64,000 bases of DNA from an uncultured Sulfitobacter sp. GTDB lineage: Bacteria > Pseudomonadota > Alphaproteobacteria > Rhodobacterales > Rhodobacteraceae. Below, one piece after another: positions 17,285 to 26,729 of this stretch (position 1 is the first letter of the stretch; each line of letters begins with the position of its first letter). Below the pieces are notes generated by a model. The model had not been told where the DNA came from. It ran no database searches and was given only the letters and a program-made list of their open reading frames with translations. The stretch spans positions 124,001-188,000 of the forward strand of contig CANMXJ010000005.1 in assembly GCA_947501805.1 (NCBI GenBank), read 5' to 3'. The position numbers were made by a program, and so were the translations under genes.

Positions 17285-18604
17285 TCATTCTTCTGACGCG
17301 TTCTCGTTCAACAGGTCGTGGCGGGCCAGTTCGGCGCGTTCCTGATTGACGATTCCGGCCAGTTCGCGGTCCTGTGTGGCATCGACGTCCTGTACCGGTG
17401 CGGGGGCGGCTGGTTTGGGGGCGGATTTCTTTTGGGTCGCCGCATCTGCTGGCTCTGCCGCGCTGTCCAGTCCCTGTATGCGGTAGGTGGGCAGGGGGGC
17501 GGCAACATCTGCAGCCTCAAAGGCGGCTTGTGTCAGGCGGATGGCTTCGGAGCGGGCAAGTGTGATGCTTGTTTCATTCTGGTTGATCCACGCAGCCATC
17601 GACAGGGTGACCCAGAAATCGTCCACCGATTCGATCCAGACAGAGGTTTCAGGGGTGTCGAGTACGAAAGGCAGGGCATCTATGGTTTCAACGGCCAGTG
17701 AGCGCGCGCGATCCAAATCAGCCTCGGGGGCGACGCTGAGGGAAAAGGTGAAGCGGCGTTCTGCGTTGCGCGAAAAGTTGACGATGCGGCTCTTGAACAC
17801 CGTCGCGTTGGGGATGCGGATGTGATTGCCGTCAAAACTGAGCAGGATGGTTGCACGGGACGTCAGGCGGATGACCTTGCCGGTATCACCTTCGATCTCG
17901 ACTGTGTCATTGGGCCGGAATGGCTGGCGGATCGACAACATGATGGAGGCGATGAAGTTCTCCACCGTGTCGCGTACCGCAAAGCCGATGGCGAGACCGA
18001 CAATACCGGCAGCCCCGAGAATACCGGAGAGCAGGGCCGTTGCGCCGACAATATCCAGCGCAATCACCAGTCCGCCGATGATGAAGACCAACCGGATGAT
18101 CTGGCGGTAAATGTCGGCAATAAAGGCGTTGGGCGACAGACGGTCCCACGGTTGTTTGCGCCGCGCGAGCCAGAAGCCAAAGAGGATCACCAGCGCAAAG
18201 ACGCCAAGCGCAATCATGGCGAGGGGGAGGAAGGCGATCATTTGCACTGCGCGGGCCTTGAAGCGGTCGACGGCAGGGGTCAGGCGTTCAGCAACGTCCG
18301 TGGTTTCGATAACCTCGTTTTCAATGGCAACAACGCCTTCGACACGGCCTGCGAGTTCGTTCAGGCGTAGCGCCGTGGCCGCATCAAGTGTTGTCCCGCG
18401 CAGGGTAACAATGCCGGAGGAGACGGTCACGCTGACATCCTCGAAACCTTCCAATTCGCCCAGAATGTCGCGCATGCGGTTGGCTATTGCAGCATCGGCT
18501 GTTGCATTATCTTCAAGGCTGATGGTGCCCGTGGGTTGGTCAGCGGTTTGCGCGAAAGAGGCCAGAGGCAGGACAAGGCAAAGAAGCAGGGCGAGAATAC
18601 GCAT
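17285..18604 (-). CDS. MscS-family mechanosensitive channel with BON domain
   Basis: Inner-membrane small-conductance mechanosensitive channel type protein, 439 residues. The start at ATG 18604 gives a clear signal peptide (RILALLLCLVLPLASFAQ); a TTG at 18637 would bury it. A BON-like domain follows (about 35-105), then transmembrane helices (about 120-150 and 165-215) and the MscS pore/beta region GLAIGFAVRDTVENFIASI, QPFRPNDTVEI. A C-terminal extension rich in Ala/Pro/Lys ends the protein. The N-terminal periplasmic BON domain suggests contact with membrane or peptidoglycan. Such channels release solutes on hypo-osmotic shock. The quinone reductase gene lies upstream on the same strand, 114 bp away. 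Confidence 0.88.
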   Translation of the reverse strand: MRILALLLCLVLPLASFAQTADQPTGTISLEDNATADAAIANRMRDILGELEGFEDVSVTVSSGIVTLRGTTLDAATALRLNELAGRVEGVVAIENEVIETTDVAERLTPAVDRFKARAVQMIAFLPLAMIALGVFALVILFGFWLARRKQPWDRLSPNAFIADIYRQIIRLVFIIGGLVIALDIVGATALLSGILGAAGIVGLAIGFAVRDTVENFIASIMLSIRQPFRPNDTVEIEGDTGKVIRLTSRATILLSFDGNHIRIPNATVFKSRIVNFSRNAERRFTFSLSVAPEADLDRARSLAVETIDALPFVLDTPETSVWIESVDDFWVTLSMAAWINQNETSITLARSEAIRLTQAAFEAADVAAPLPTYRIQGLDSAAEPADAATQKKSAPKPAAPAPVQDVDATQDRELAGIVNQERAELARHDLLNENASEE

Positions 18605-18718
18605 AGGTTTGAAATCCGTGAGGGATGAATGAGGCAATCCTAGGTCGCAGGAAAGCGTCTGGCAAATGCTGACTTGTCCGGATGAAGGGCGATCGTGTGA
18701 GAAGTATCGCCTTTCCGA

Positions 18719-19708
18719 CTAGCGCTGGCAATCGATGAGGATTGCACCGCTGCGCCCGCCAGCTTCGACCGCTTCATGTGCTGCGACCGTTTCCTCCAGC
18801 GGGTAAATGCGCTCAACCGGACAGGTCAGCGCGCCCTCTGCTAAGGCATCATGCAGTTTGGTGATTACGGCGTCACGGTCGGGCTTTTGCAGCAGGTAGA
18901 TCAGGATGATGTTGATGGTCACAGCTTTGAACAGCAGCGGCAGAAACGGCAAGGTCGGTTGCATCTCTTTGGCAGATCCATAAACCGCAAGCCGCCCGTT
19001 CGGGGCGATCACCTCTGCGTCGAGTGCGACGTTCAGGCCAAACTCGACCTCGATCACGGTCGGGATCAACGCGCTGTTGTTCGCGGCCTGAATGTCAGAG
19101 GCCAGCGTAGGGGCACTGTAATCTAGAACCACGTCTGCGCCCGCTGCTTTGACACGTTCTGTATCGCGGGGGCTGCAAGTGGCAATCACTTTTGCGCCGC
19201 CCCATTTCGCCAGTTGCACGGCCAGCAGCCCAACGGTGCCAGCACCGCCTTGGATCAGAACTGCCTGGCCTTCGATATCGCCGCCGCCAAAGACTGCTTC
19301 GGCAGCGGTCAGACCCGGAATGCCGAGGATCGCGCCGGTCTCGAAGCTGACAGCGTCAGGAAGCGGGACAGCCATGTCTGCAGGCAAGGTGATGTGGGTT
19401 GCAGCCGTGCCATAGGGGCGCTGCCATTGGCCATTCCAGATCCAGACGCGCTGACCAATGCGGTTTGCATCGATTCCCGCGCCCACGGCTTCGATGACAC
19501 CTGCGCCATCGCTGTGGGGGATGATTGTGTCATAGGGCAGCTGCGTCTGGCCGGGGCGACCCCTGCGGGATTTCACATCAGAGGGATTTACACCCGAGAA
19601 CGTCAAAGCGACGCGGACTTCACCGACCTGCGGCGCGATATCATCAAGAGTTTCAAGGCGCAGAACATCCTTGGCTTCACCTTGTTTAGAATAGGTTATC
19701 GCGCGCAT
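18719..19708 (-). CDS. Zinc-free NADPH:quinone reductase-type MDR protein
   Basis: Medium-chain dehydrogenase/reductase of 329 residues without the zinc ligands of alcohol dehydrogenases, typical of the quinone oxidoreductase/zeta-crystallin branch. Marks are SGVNPSDVKSRRG, PHSDGAGVIEAVG, the nucleotide motif GGAGTVGLLAVQLAK and the C-terminal SGAILID. The start at ATG 19708 is supported by AGGA 8 bases upstream; the frame is open further but without a ribosome site. It would reduce quinones or other enones with NADPH in the cytoplasm. Confidence 0.88.
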   Translation of the reverse strand: MRAITYSKQGEAKDVLRLETLDDIAPQVGEVRVALTFSGVNPSDVKSRRGRPGQTQLPYDTIIPHSDGAGVIEAVGAGIDANRIGQRVWIWNGQWQRPYGTAATHITLPADMAVPLPDAVSFETGAILGIPGLTAAEAVFGGGDIEGQAVLIQGGAGTVGLLAVQLAKWGGAKVIATCSPRDTERVKAAGADVVLDYSAPTLASDIQAANNSALIPTVIEVEFGLNVALDAEVIAPNGRLAVYGSAKEMQPTLPFLPLLFKAVTINIILIYLLQKPDRDAVITKLHDALAEGALTCPVERIYPLEETVAAHEAVEAGGRSGAILIDCQR

Positions 19709-19880
19709 CGGGCAGTTCCTTTTGAAGCATCGGATTGTGTCACTCTTGCAGGAAAGCCGCGTGCCTTGCAATTCCTTCGGCGCGCAACGTTGCGGCGCAG
19801 CTGCATTTGCCCACGGGCAAAACAGGAGTCATCCTGCAAATCCATCGTATTATGTATTATTAACAGGGGGTTAATTGATT

Positions 19881-20390
19881 TTAGTTGCGGATCTCGCCTG
19901 CTGCGACACCCCAGACACGCGATTTGGGTGCCCATCCTTTGTACCCGCCCGACCGCAATTCGCACCACTCCACGACGCAGTCACCGAGACGGGCGACCAC
20001 ACCCAATTCCAGTGCCGCAGCAACAGGGGCGTTGGGGTCAGCGCGCGTGTGCAGTGTCAACATATCCTGTTCCACCAAAACGGTGCGGGTGCCGGACAAC
20101 AGCGAATAATGGACCCACCCACCAATGCCGTCGCGGTCTTCGACACGGCGCCAATGGCCATGCTCTGCGGTGATCCGGAGCGGCATGTCGCGGCGCTTGA
20201 AGACCCAGTCGATGCGGTGCGACAGGGACGGACCACGGCGCACATTGCCTTCGGACGCTTTCATCGAGACGAACCGCGGTAAGGGCAGATTTGTCACGGC
20301 CCCTACGTCTCCTGCCGCAACAGGGGACTGGATGCCAAACGACATCAACAGGAACGCCACAAGGGCACCTTTGTAAGCGGATCGAAACAT
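19881..20390 (-). CDS. Exported SH3-domain protein
   Basis: A 169-residue protein with a signal peptide (start ATG 20390; FRSAYKGALVAFLLMSFG, then a cleavage-like PVAAGD). It has bacterial SH3 repeats of the SH3_4 type: EGNVRRGPSLSHRIDWV, HWRRVEDRDGIGGWVH and GYKGWAPKSRVWGV. Such periplasmic proteins usually bind peptidoglycan or other envelope polymers. An upstream extension of the frame to 20516 would overlap the divergent dehydrogenase start and lacks support. The divergent gap is 119 bp. Confidence 0.85.
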   Translation of the reverse strand: MFRSAYKGALVAFLLMSFGIQSPVAAGDVGAVTNLPLPRFVSMKASEGNVRRGPSLSHRIDWVFKRRDMPLRITAEHGHWRRVEDRDGIGGWVHYSLLSGTRTVLVEQDMLTLHTRADPNAPVAAALELGVVARLGDCVVEWCELRSGGYKGWAPKSRVWGVAAGEIRN

Positions 20391-20509
20391 GGGTGCTGCC
20401 TGCACTATGATTTGTTTGCTCTTTTGCGGCGCGGGGTTCTTGTGCCTCCGGCTCGCATAAGTCACCATGGCGTCAAGCACAGCGAAGGCCAAGGCCCGGG
20501 AGAACAAAT

Positions 20510-21496
20510 ATGTCAAAGAAGCGGTTAAGTGTTGTAGTCACGCGACGGTTGCCAGATGCGGTTGAAACACGGCTGTCGGAGTTGTTCGACGTCAAGTTGC
20601 GGCTGGATGACGTGCCGATGACGCGCGCAGAGTTGACGCAGGCGATGAAAGACGCGGATGTCTTGGTGCCGACGGTCACAGACGAAATCGACGCGGCGAT
20701 GATCGGACAGGCAGGCGAGCAACTGAAGCTGATCGCGAACTACGGTGCAGGTGTGGATCACATTGATGTCGCCACAGCGCGTCAGCGCGGAATTCTTGTT
20801 AGCAATACGCCCGGTGTTCTAACGGATGATACCGCAGACATGACGATGGCGCTGGTTTTGGCCGTGACACGCCGCATGTCAGAGGGCATGGCGGTGATGC
20901 AGAAAGGCGAATGGTCTGGTTGGGCCCCGACTGCCTTGCTGGGAGGTCGGGTCAGCGGACGTCGCTTGGGCATTCTTGGCATGGGCCGGATTGGTCAGGC
21001 GGTTGCAAAACGCGCAGCGGCCTTCGGGATGCAAGTACACTACCACAACCGCCGCAAGCTGCACGAGAGCATCGAAACCGCGTTGGAAGCAACCTATTGG
21101 GAGAGCCTTGACCAGATGGTTGCACGCATGGACGTGATTTCGGTGAATTGCCCACATACGCCAAGCACGTTCCATTTGATGAACGCACGACGTCTGAAAT
21201 TGATGAAGCCGGACGCGGTGATAGTGAACACCTCGCGCGGTGAAGTGATCGACGAGAACGCGCTGACACGGATGTTGCGGGCAGGCGAGATCAAGGGCGC
21301 TGGTTTGGATGTTTACGAGCACGGCACGCAGATCAATCCGCGCCTGCGCGAGTTGGATAATGTGGTGTTGCTGCCGCATATGGGCTCGGCGACGTTGGAA
21401 GGCCGTCTTGAGATGGGGGAGAAGGTGATCATCAATATAAAGACGTTTGATGACGGGCACCGGCCGCCGGATCAGGTAGTTCCCTCAATGCTCTGA
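20510..21496 (+). CDS. D-2-hydroxyacid dehydrogenase, glyoxylate reductase type
   Basis: NAD(P)-dependent D-isomer 2-hydroxyacid dehydrogenase of 328 residues, most like glyoxylate/hydroxypyruvate reductases. It has ANYGAGVDHIDV, the Rossmann motif GILGMGRIGQAVAKR, the catalytic-domain stretch NTSRGEVIDE with the substrate-binding Arg, and LPHMGSAT with the catalytic His. GGGAG lies before ATG 20510. The oxidase at 23407, downstream, could act on the same C2/C3 hydroxyacids, but a 120-bp gap and a hairpin separate this gene from the next pair. Confidence 0.88.
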   Translation: MSKKRLSVVVTRRLPDAVETRLSELFDVKLRLDDVPMTRAELTQAMKDADVLVPTVTDEIDAAMIGQAGEQLKLIANYGAGVDHIDVATARQRGILVSNTPGVLTDDTADMTMALVLAVTRRMSEGMAVMQKGEWSGWAPTALLGGRVSGRRLGILGMGRIGQAVAKRAAAFGMQVHYHNRRKLHESIETALEATYWESLDQMVARMDVISVNCPHTPSTFHLMNARRLKLMKPDAVIVNTSRGEVIDENALTRMLRAGEIKGAGLDVYEHGTQINPRLRELDNVVLLPHMGSATLEGRLEMGEKVIINIKTFDDGHRPPDQVVPSML

Positions 21497-21550
21497 GCCT
21501 GTTGCGGGCGGTAGCGTATTGAGCAGGCAAGCCTGCATTATATTTTTTAG

Positions 21551-21569
21551 TTGGAGGCTCTGCCTCCAA
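21551..21569. repeat. GGAGGC-TCT-GCCTCC hairpin element
   Basis: A perfect 8-bp stem (TTGGAGGC / GCCTCCAA) with loop TCT in the dehydrogenase-GGT gap, followed by CCTCCGCGAGATTTAAGGCC. It resembles a short intergenic hairpin element that recurs in Rhodobacteraceae genomes in the form GGGGCTCTGCCCC plus a following ATTT-containing tail. It may also act as a terminator for the dehydrogenase gene. Confidence 0.55.
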
Positions 21570-21615
21570 ACCTCCGCGAGATTTAAGGCCAAAAAGAGAA
21601 GCAAGGAGACGCGCT

Positions 21616-23394
21616 ATGTTTAAGGTTCTGGGTATCTTGTCTGTGGTTCTGGCGGGGGCCGCTTCGGCGCAGCAGGCGGCGGATGCAGTGGAACCTGAAG
21701 CGGGCGGCGTCGGGGCGTTTGACGGACTGCCAGCTGCGTTTACCGCGGCTTTGGCAGCAAAAGATGCAGGTAAGGCCGTGCTTGCATCCGATTGGATGAT
21801 TGCCGCGGCGAATCCGCATGCGGTGAAAGCAGGCGCGGATGTGCTGGCGGCGGGGGGTACAGCTGCAGATGCGCTGGTTGCGGTGCAAGTTGTTCTTGGT
21901 CTGGTCGAGCCGCAGTCATCCGGTCTGGGCGGTGGTGCGTTTCTGGTCTGGTATGATGCCGCGTCGGGCGAGGTTATCACGTTGGACGGACGCGAGACCG
22001 CGCCTTTGGCCGCAACACCGCGCTTGTTTCAAGACGCAGCGGGTGAACCGTTGAAGTTTTTTGACGCAGTCGTCGGGGGGCGTTCTGTCGGGACGCCCGG
22101 CACGCCTGCGCTATTGGCAGAGGTGCACGCGCGTTGGGGCAATCAGCCGTGGGCGTCTTTGTTGCAGGCTGGCATAGATTTGGCCGAGGGCGGATTTGCC
22201 GTGTCGCCACGATTGGCGAAACTGGTGGCGCGGGATGCTGAGCGTTTGGCATCCTCGGACGTAACAGCGGCCTATTTCATGCCGGACGGTGTCGGGGTCG
22301 CGGCTGGTGATACGCTAACGAACCCTGCCTATGCACAAACACTGCGCGCCTTTGCGCTTGATGGAGCTGACGTGTTCTATGGCGGGTCGATTGGGCGTGA
22401 AATTGTCGCAACCGTACAAGGTGTTGTGGACAATCCCGGTGTGTTGTCCGAGGTTGATATGTCCATTTATCGCGTCAAGAAACGGGCCGCAGTTTGCGCT
22501 CCTTACCGTGGCCATGATGTTTGCGGCATGGGACCGCCGTCCTCGGGAGCTGTGGCCGTAGGGCAGATACTTGCGGCGCTGGAGGGGTTTGATCTGTCGG
22601 CCGGGCCGCAGGATCTGGATGTGCGGCGCTTGATGGGAGATGCGGCGCGTCTGGCCTTTGCAGATCGGGGACGGTATCTGGCAGATAGCGATTATGTACC
22701 CGTGCCTGTGACCGGGTTACTGGATCCTGCCTATATGGCGGAGCGGGCCAAGCTGCTGGACCGTGAGACAGCGTTGGAAGAGGTAAGCGCGGGTGAGCCT
22801 GCATGGGATCATGCGCTGCTTTGGGCGGATGACGAGAGCATTGAATTGCCCTCGACCTCGCATATTTCCATCGTGGACAGTGCGGGCAATGTGGCATCCA
22901 TGACGACCACAATCGAGAACGGCTTTGGCTCAAGGCTCATGGTCGGTGGCTTCTTGTTAAACAATGAGCTGACGGATTTCTCCTTCCGCTCGCACAAGGA
23001 TGGCGTGCCGATTGCGAACCGGATCGAGCCGGGCAAGCGGCCACGTTCTTCTATGGCACCGACTATTGTGATGAAAGACGGCAAGCCGGTGATGGCTGTT
23101 GGATCACCAGGTGGCAGCCGGATTATAGGGTATGTGGCGCAAACGATTGTGGCGGTGCTTGACTGGGGTATGGATGTGCAAAAGGCGGTCAGCGTGCCGC
23201 ATGCGGTGAACCGCTTCGGAACGTATGACCTTGAGGAAGATACGGCAGCGGTTGAGTTGACCGAAGGGCTGACGGCAATGGGCTTTGAGGTGGGCGCGCG
23301 CGGGTTGACCAGTGGCCTGCATGTAATTGCGATTAGAGACAAGCTGCACGGTGGGGCTGATCCGCGCCGTGAAGGGATTGCCTACGGGCGGTAA
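21616..23394 (+). CDS. ggt: Gamma-glutamyltransferase
   Basis: Periplasmic gamma-glutamyltranspeptidase precursor, 592 residues. A signal peptide (KVLGILSVVLAGAASAQ) begins it. The large-subunit motif LGLVEPQSSGLGGGAFLVWYD and the small-subunit start LPSTSHISIVD are present, with Thr414 as the self-processing nucleophile. Downstream are NVASMTTTIENGFGS and PRSSMAPTIV, with the GSPGGSRIIGY loop near the end. The enzyme cleaves glutathione and other gamma-glutamyl compounds. The oxidase gene follows after 12 bp with its own AAAGGAG, so they form an operon. Confidence 0.93.
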   Translation: MFKVLGILSVVLAGAASAQQAADAVEPEAGGVGAFDGLPAAFTAALAAKDAGKAVLASDWMIAAANPHAVKAGADVLAAGGTAADALVAVQVVLGLVEPQSSGLGGGAFLVWYDAASGEVITLDGRETAPLAATPRLFQDAAGEPLKFFDAVVGGRSVGTPGTPALLAEVHARWGNQPWASLLQAGIDLAEGGFAVSPRLAKLVARDAERLASSDVTAAYFMPDGVGVAAGDTLTNPAYAQTLRAFALDGADVFYGGSIGREIVATVQGVVDNPGVLSEVDMSIYRVKKRAAVCAPYRGHDVCGMGPPSSGAVAVGQILAALEGFDLSAGPQDLDVRRLMGDAARLAFADRGRYLADSDYVPVPVTGLLDPAYMAERAKLLDRETALEEVSAGEPAWDHALLWADDESIELPSTSHISIVDSAGNVASMTTTIENGFGSRLMVGGFLLNNELTDFSFRSHKDGVPIANRIEPGKRPRSSMAPTIVMKDGKPVMAVGSPGGSRIIGYVAQTIVAVLDWGMDVQKAVSVPHAVNRFGTYDLEEDTAAVELTEGLTAMGFEVGARGLTSGLHVIAIRDKLHGGADPRREGIAYGR

Positions 23395-23406
23395 AGGAGA
23401 GACGAG

Positions 23407-24813
23407 ATGGCGGATGGTGCAGCATTGATGCGAAACGAGGACGGGATCGCGGCCGTACTTGGGGTGTTGAAGCAGCAGTTTGGCGAACGGTTCCAAACAG
23501 GTGACGCCATTCGCGAGCAGCACGGACACACGACCACATGGATTGAAAACCAGATGCCCGACGGCGTGGTCTTTGCGCAATCCACAGCGGAAGTCTCCCA
23601 GATTGTGAAAGTCTGCGCGAGCCACAAAGTGCCGATCATTGCCTTCGGCACGGGCACCTCTCTGGAAGGGCACATCAATGCGCCGGTTGGCGGCATCTCG
23701 GTTGATGTCAGCCAAATGGACAAGGTGCTTGAAGTTAACGCGGGTGATCTGGACTGCCGTGTTCAGCCGGGGGTAACCCGCGAAGCCCTCAATACCTATC
23801 TGCGTGATCAGGGACTGTTTTTCCCGATTGATCCGGGCGCGAATGCGTCGCTGGGTGGCATGACGGCAACGCGGGCGTCGGGGACCAATGCGGTGCGCTA
23901 TGGTACGATGAAAGACAATGTGATCAACGTCGAGGCCGTTATGGCGGACGGGTCGATAATCCGTACGGCGCGGCGGGCCAAAAAGACGTCGGCGGGTTAT
24001 GATCTGACCCGGTTGATGGTTGGCTCCGAGGGGACTTTGGGGATTATCACGGAAATCACACTGCGCCTTCAAGGCATACCCGAAGCGATTTCTGCGGCGC
24101 GGTGTTCGTTTCCAAGCGTGGAAGCAGCAGCCAAGACCGTGATGGCCGTGATCCAGTATGGTCTGCCTGTGGCGCGCATTGAGTTGATGGATGCGATGAT
24201 GGTCGGGGCAGTGAACCGCTATTCCAAACTGGATCTGCCCGAAACCCCTCTGTTATTGCTGGAATTTCATGGATCGGATGCGGGCGTGTCCGAGCAGGCC
24301 GAGACCTTTGGCATGCTGGCCGAGGAAGAGGGTGGGACCGGATACACAGCCACCGCAACGCTGGAGGAACGCAACCAGCTCTGGCAGGCACGCCACGATG
24401 CCTATTGGGCGATGTTGGCAATCCGCAAGGGCAGTGATGCTGTTGCATCAGACGTCTGCGTGCCGATTTCCCGATTGGCAGAGGCGTTGACAGCAGCCGA
24501 AGCCAAAGCCCGCGAAATGGGGCTTTTGGCACCAACGGTGAGCCATGCAGGCGACGGCAATTTTCACGCGACTGTTTTGGTCGATATGGCGGATACAGAA
24601 GAAGTCACCAAAGCCAAAGCGTTTATCTCGTGGCTCAATGACATGGCGATTTCGATGGAAGGCACCTGTACCGGGGAACACGGAATCGGGCAGGGCAAGC
24701 GACCGTATCTTGTCCGCGAGTTAGGGGCTGAAACGCTGGCAGTGATGGGGGCGATCAAAAAAGCGCTGGATCCGGATAACATCATGAATCCGGGTAAGAT
24801 ATTTTTGAACTGA
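23407..24813 (+). CDS. FAD-linked D-lactate/glycolate dehydrogenase
   Basis: A 468-residue flavoprotein of the DLD/GlcD family (FAD-binding PCMH domain about 45-225, C-terminal oxidase domain after that). Visible features are FGTGTSLEGHINAP, DPGANASLGGMTATRASGTNAVRYG and RLMVGSEGTLGIITE for FAD binding, and SHAGDGNFHATVL and GEHGIGQGKRPYL of the C-terminal domain. These enzymes oxidise D-lactate, glycolate or related 2-hydroxyacids and pass electrons to quinone or cytochrome. The gene lies 12 bp after ggt. Glycolate versus D-lactate cannot be decided by eye. Confidence 0.9.
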   Translation: MADGAALMRNEDGIAAVLGVLKQQFGERFQTGDAIREQHGHTTTWIENQMPDGVVFAQSTAEVSQIVKVCASHKVPIIAFGTGTSLEGHINAPVGGISVDVSQMDKVLEVNAGDLDCRVQPGVTREALNTYLRDQGLFFPIDPGANASLGGMTATRASGTNAVRYGTMKDNVINVEAVMADGSIIRTARRAKKTSAGYDLTRLMVGSEGTLGIITEITLRLQGIPEAISAARCSFPSVEAAAKTVMAVIQYGLPVARIELMDAMMVGAVNRYSKLDLPETPLLLLEFHGSDAGVSEQAETFGMLAEEEGGTGYTATATLEERNQLWQARHDAYWAMLAIRKGSDAVASDVCVPISRLAEALTAAEAKAREMGLLAPTVSHAGDGNFHATVLVDMADTEEVTKAKAFISWLNDMAISMEGTCTGEHGIGQGKRPYLVRELGAETLAVMGAIKKALDPDNIMNPGKIFLN

Positions 24814-24914
24814 GGCCATGAATTACTTGTAAGGGCTGATATTTGCCCTGTGTCTGTCGCGAAATCCGCACAGTGATCTGATTCAATGGCACTCAGAGGA
24901 TTTGAGGTGCCGAT

Positions 24915-25394
24915 ATGATCAAAGTTGTTTTTGCTTTTGGATTGATGCTAACTGCGGGCTCCGGTTTGGCCGCTTATAACTATATGAAACAATCCGACAT
25001 GACGGCGGGCGCGTCCCAGACCGCCATGGAGTTTCTGGTTGATGCGCCTGCTGGGATCATGACCTTCTTGTTTTCGGTTACTCCTGAAGTTGCGGAGCGG
25101 CCCCGCATCGCCCAATTGCCTCAGACCAGCGGCGTGCGCACACGCGGCAATACCAGCATGGCAGAGCGCAATATGCGCGCGACGGCACGTGGTATGGTCA
25201 ATGCCTCGCCCACTGCGCGTGCGCATCGTGATGCGCAAAGGGATGCATCCCATGCACGGCACTGGACTAAATTCAGTCGCAAGGCACCGGAGGCAGATGT
25301 GCGAGGTGGTCGGCTGAGTGCGCTGCAAGCGCGTTCACGTGGAGAGCGCAACCAGTCGGACTTGGCTGCGGCAGTTGCGGCGGCTGGAAACTAG
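24915..25394 (+). CDS. Small exported protein, unknown
   Basis: A 159-residue protein I do not recognise. It begins with a signal-peptide or anchor-like segment (IKVVFAFGLMLTAGSGLAAY), has a second hydrophobic patch (about 38-58: AMEFLVDAPAGIMTFLFSV), and then a basic, Arg/Ala/Ser-rich low-complexity tail. GAGG precedes ATG 24915. The next gene (25533) has the same build, an exported start and a polar Ala/Lys/Arg-rich body, on the same strand. The two could form a pair, but no sequence identity is evident. Confidence 0.65.
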   Translation: MIKVVFAFGLMLTAGSGLAAYNYMKQSDMTAGASQTAMEFLVDAPAGIMTFLFSVTPEVAERPRIAQLPQTSGVRTRGNTSMAERNMRATARGMVNASPTARAHRDAQRDASHARHWTKFSRKAPEADVRGGRLSALQARSRGERNQSDLAAAVAAAGN

Positions 25395-25532
25395 GGCCGT
25401 GCGCCGGTTTTCAGGCGGGCCAGCTTGGTATTGAATGATGACCGCGCGCATCCTTGATACCGTCTGCGGCGCGTCCCAAAATAGCCTCTTTTTCCTGACT
25501 AACTGGCAACAACGCGAAAGCTGGAGGTACGC

Positions 25533-26084
25533 ATGTTGAAATTCGTCTTGGGGCTGGGCATTGCCTTGACCTCTACATCAGTCGCATTGGGCTTTGATTA
25601 CAATGCGCAAATGGCGGCGGCTCCGGGGGAAGGCCTTTCCTTTGAGACCTACGCAGGTCGTTTGCCAGTCCGGTTGACTTCAATGGCCAAGGTGAATGCG
25701 GCCAAAGCCTCAAATGCAATTCCGGTGATCACCGAGACGTGGACCGGCAAGCGATGGTCCGACCTGGACAATGACGAGCAAATTGCGAACTTCACCAATT
25801 CAGACCCGAATCTCAAGCGGGTCGTTGCAGCCGTTGAGGAGCAATCACGCCAGAGTTTCTGGGCAAGCGTGCGACAGAAATTTGCACCCGAAGACAAGAA
25901 AGCGGGCAACCGTTTGGCCGACATCAAGGCCCGCACGGCTGCGCGAAACTACCAACCCACAATCCAGCCCTCCGATCTGTCTGGCATGAGTGCCACACAA
26001 CTTTACGGCAACCGGAGCGAGATATCTCGCAGCTTCACGGCGATAGCCAAGGAGAACATGAACGCGGCGTCTAAAGGTTTCTAG
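25533..26084 (+). CDS. Small secreted protein, unknown
   Basis: A 183-residue protein with a clear signal peptide (LKFVLGLGIALTSTSVALGF). The mature part is polar and helical-looking (WTGKRWSDLDNDEQIANF, RVVAAVEEQSRQSFWASV). I recognise no domain. GGAGGT before ATG 25533 is a strong ribosome site. It converges with the lipase-like gene, with only 3 bp between stops. Confidence 0.7.
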   Translation: MLKFVLGLGIALTSTSVALGFDYNAQMAAAPGEGLSFETYAGRLPVRLTSMAKVNAAKASNAIPVITETWTGKRWSDLDNDEQIANFTNSDPNLKRVVAAVEEQSRQSFWASVRQKFAPEDKKAGNRLADIKARTAARNYQPTIQPSDLSGMSATQLYGNRSEISRSFTAIAKENMNAASKGF

Positions 26085-26087
26085 GGT

Positions 26088-26729
26088 CTAGGTCGGCCAG
26101 CTGGTCGGTACACGGTCCTTGATCCGCTTGAGTTTCAAAAGTTCTTCGTAATTGTGGATCTTGTGATCCTCATCGGTGTCCAATTCATCGGGTCGCAGCC
26201 AGTACCGACTGCCAATAGTGCGGAAACCCAGAAGCTGTGGCGGCATGTGACAGACAGGATCGTCAATGCGGCAGACGTTCATCACCCATCCTTCGTTCGG
26301 CAAACGGTGACGCGAGCGGCAGGTTTGGGGCGAGGCAAAAGCGATTGTTGGCAATGCCAGCGACATGCCGACGATCTGTGCGGAGGCTGCACCCAGCGAA
26401 TGACCAACGATAAATTTGGGGCGCACGCCTTTTGCGAACATATAAACCATCTGCGCATGTTCCAGAAAACCCGCGTGCCAAATCGCGCCGCTGTCCCCTG
26501 GCACCACCTCGAATCCGTGGCTTTCGGGCTGGGTGACGCCGCCGATGTTGAGGTTGAAGTCGAACCAGTCCGACAGTTCATTGGTGCCCGGAATGACCAG
26601 CGTGCCATTTTTGAGATAGACGGCTTGCACGCCTGCCACGTCGATAGATGTGTCGATATCGGATGTGTTCGTGCCCGCGTAGGTTTCGGATACCATGCGG
26701 GCGGCATACAGAAGGGAAAGTTTGCCCAT
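26088..26729 (-). CDS. Class 3 lipase-like alpha/beta hydrolase
   Basis: A 213-residue serine hydrolase with a likely Ser-Asp-His triad: the nucleophile in FIVGHSLGAAS, an Asp in CRIDDPVCHMP and the His in DHKIHNYEEL near the C-terminus. An early GTLVIPGTNELSDWF fits the oxyanion-loop region of class 3 lipases. The start at ATG 26729 has AGGA upstream; an upstream frame extension lacks one. No signal peptide is evident, so it is probably cytoplasmic. The substrate (lipid or other ester) is unknown. Confidence 0.8.
   Translation of the reverse strand: MGKLSLLYAARMVSETYAGTNTSDIDTSIDVAGVQAVYLKNGTLVIPGTNELSDWFDFNLNIGGVTQPESHGFEVVPGDSGAIWHAGFLEHAQMVYMFAKGVRPKFIVGHSLGAASAQIVGMSLALPTIAFASPQTCRSRHRLPNEGWVMNVCRIDDPVCHMPPQLLGFRTIGSRYWLRPDELDTDEDHKIHNYEELLKLKRIKDRVPTSWPT

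Noticed and set aside
23104..24072. 322-codon minus-strand frame across the end of ggt and the oxidase gene
   Set aside because: It spans two well-supported plus-strand genes and has no recognisable domain.
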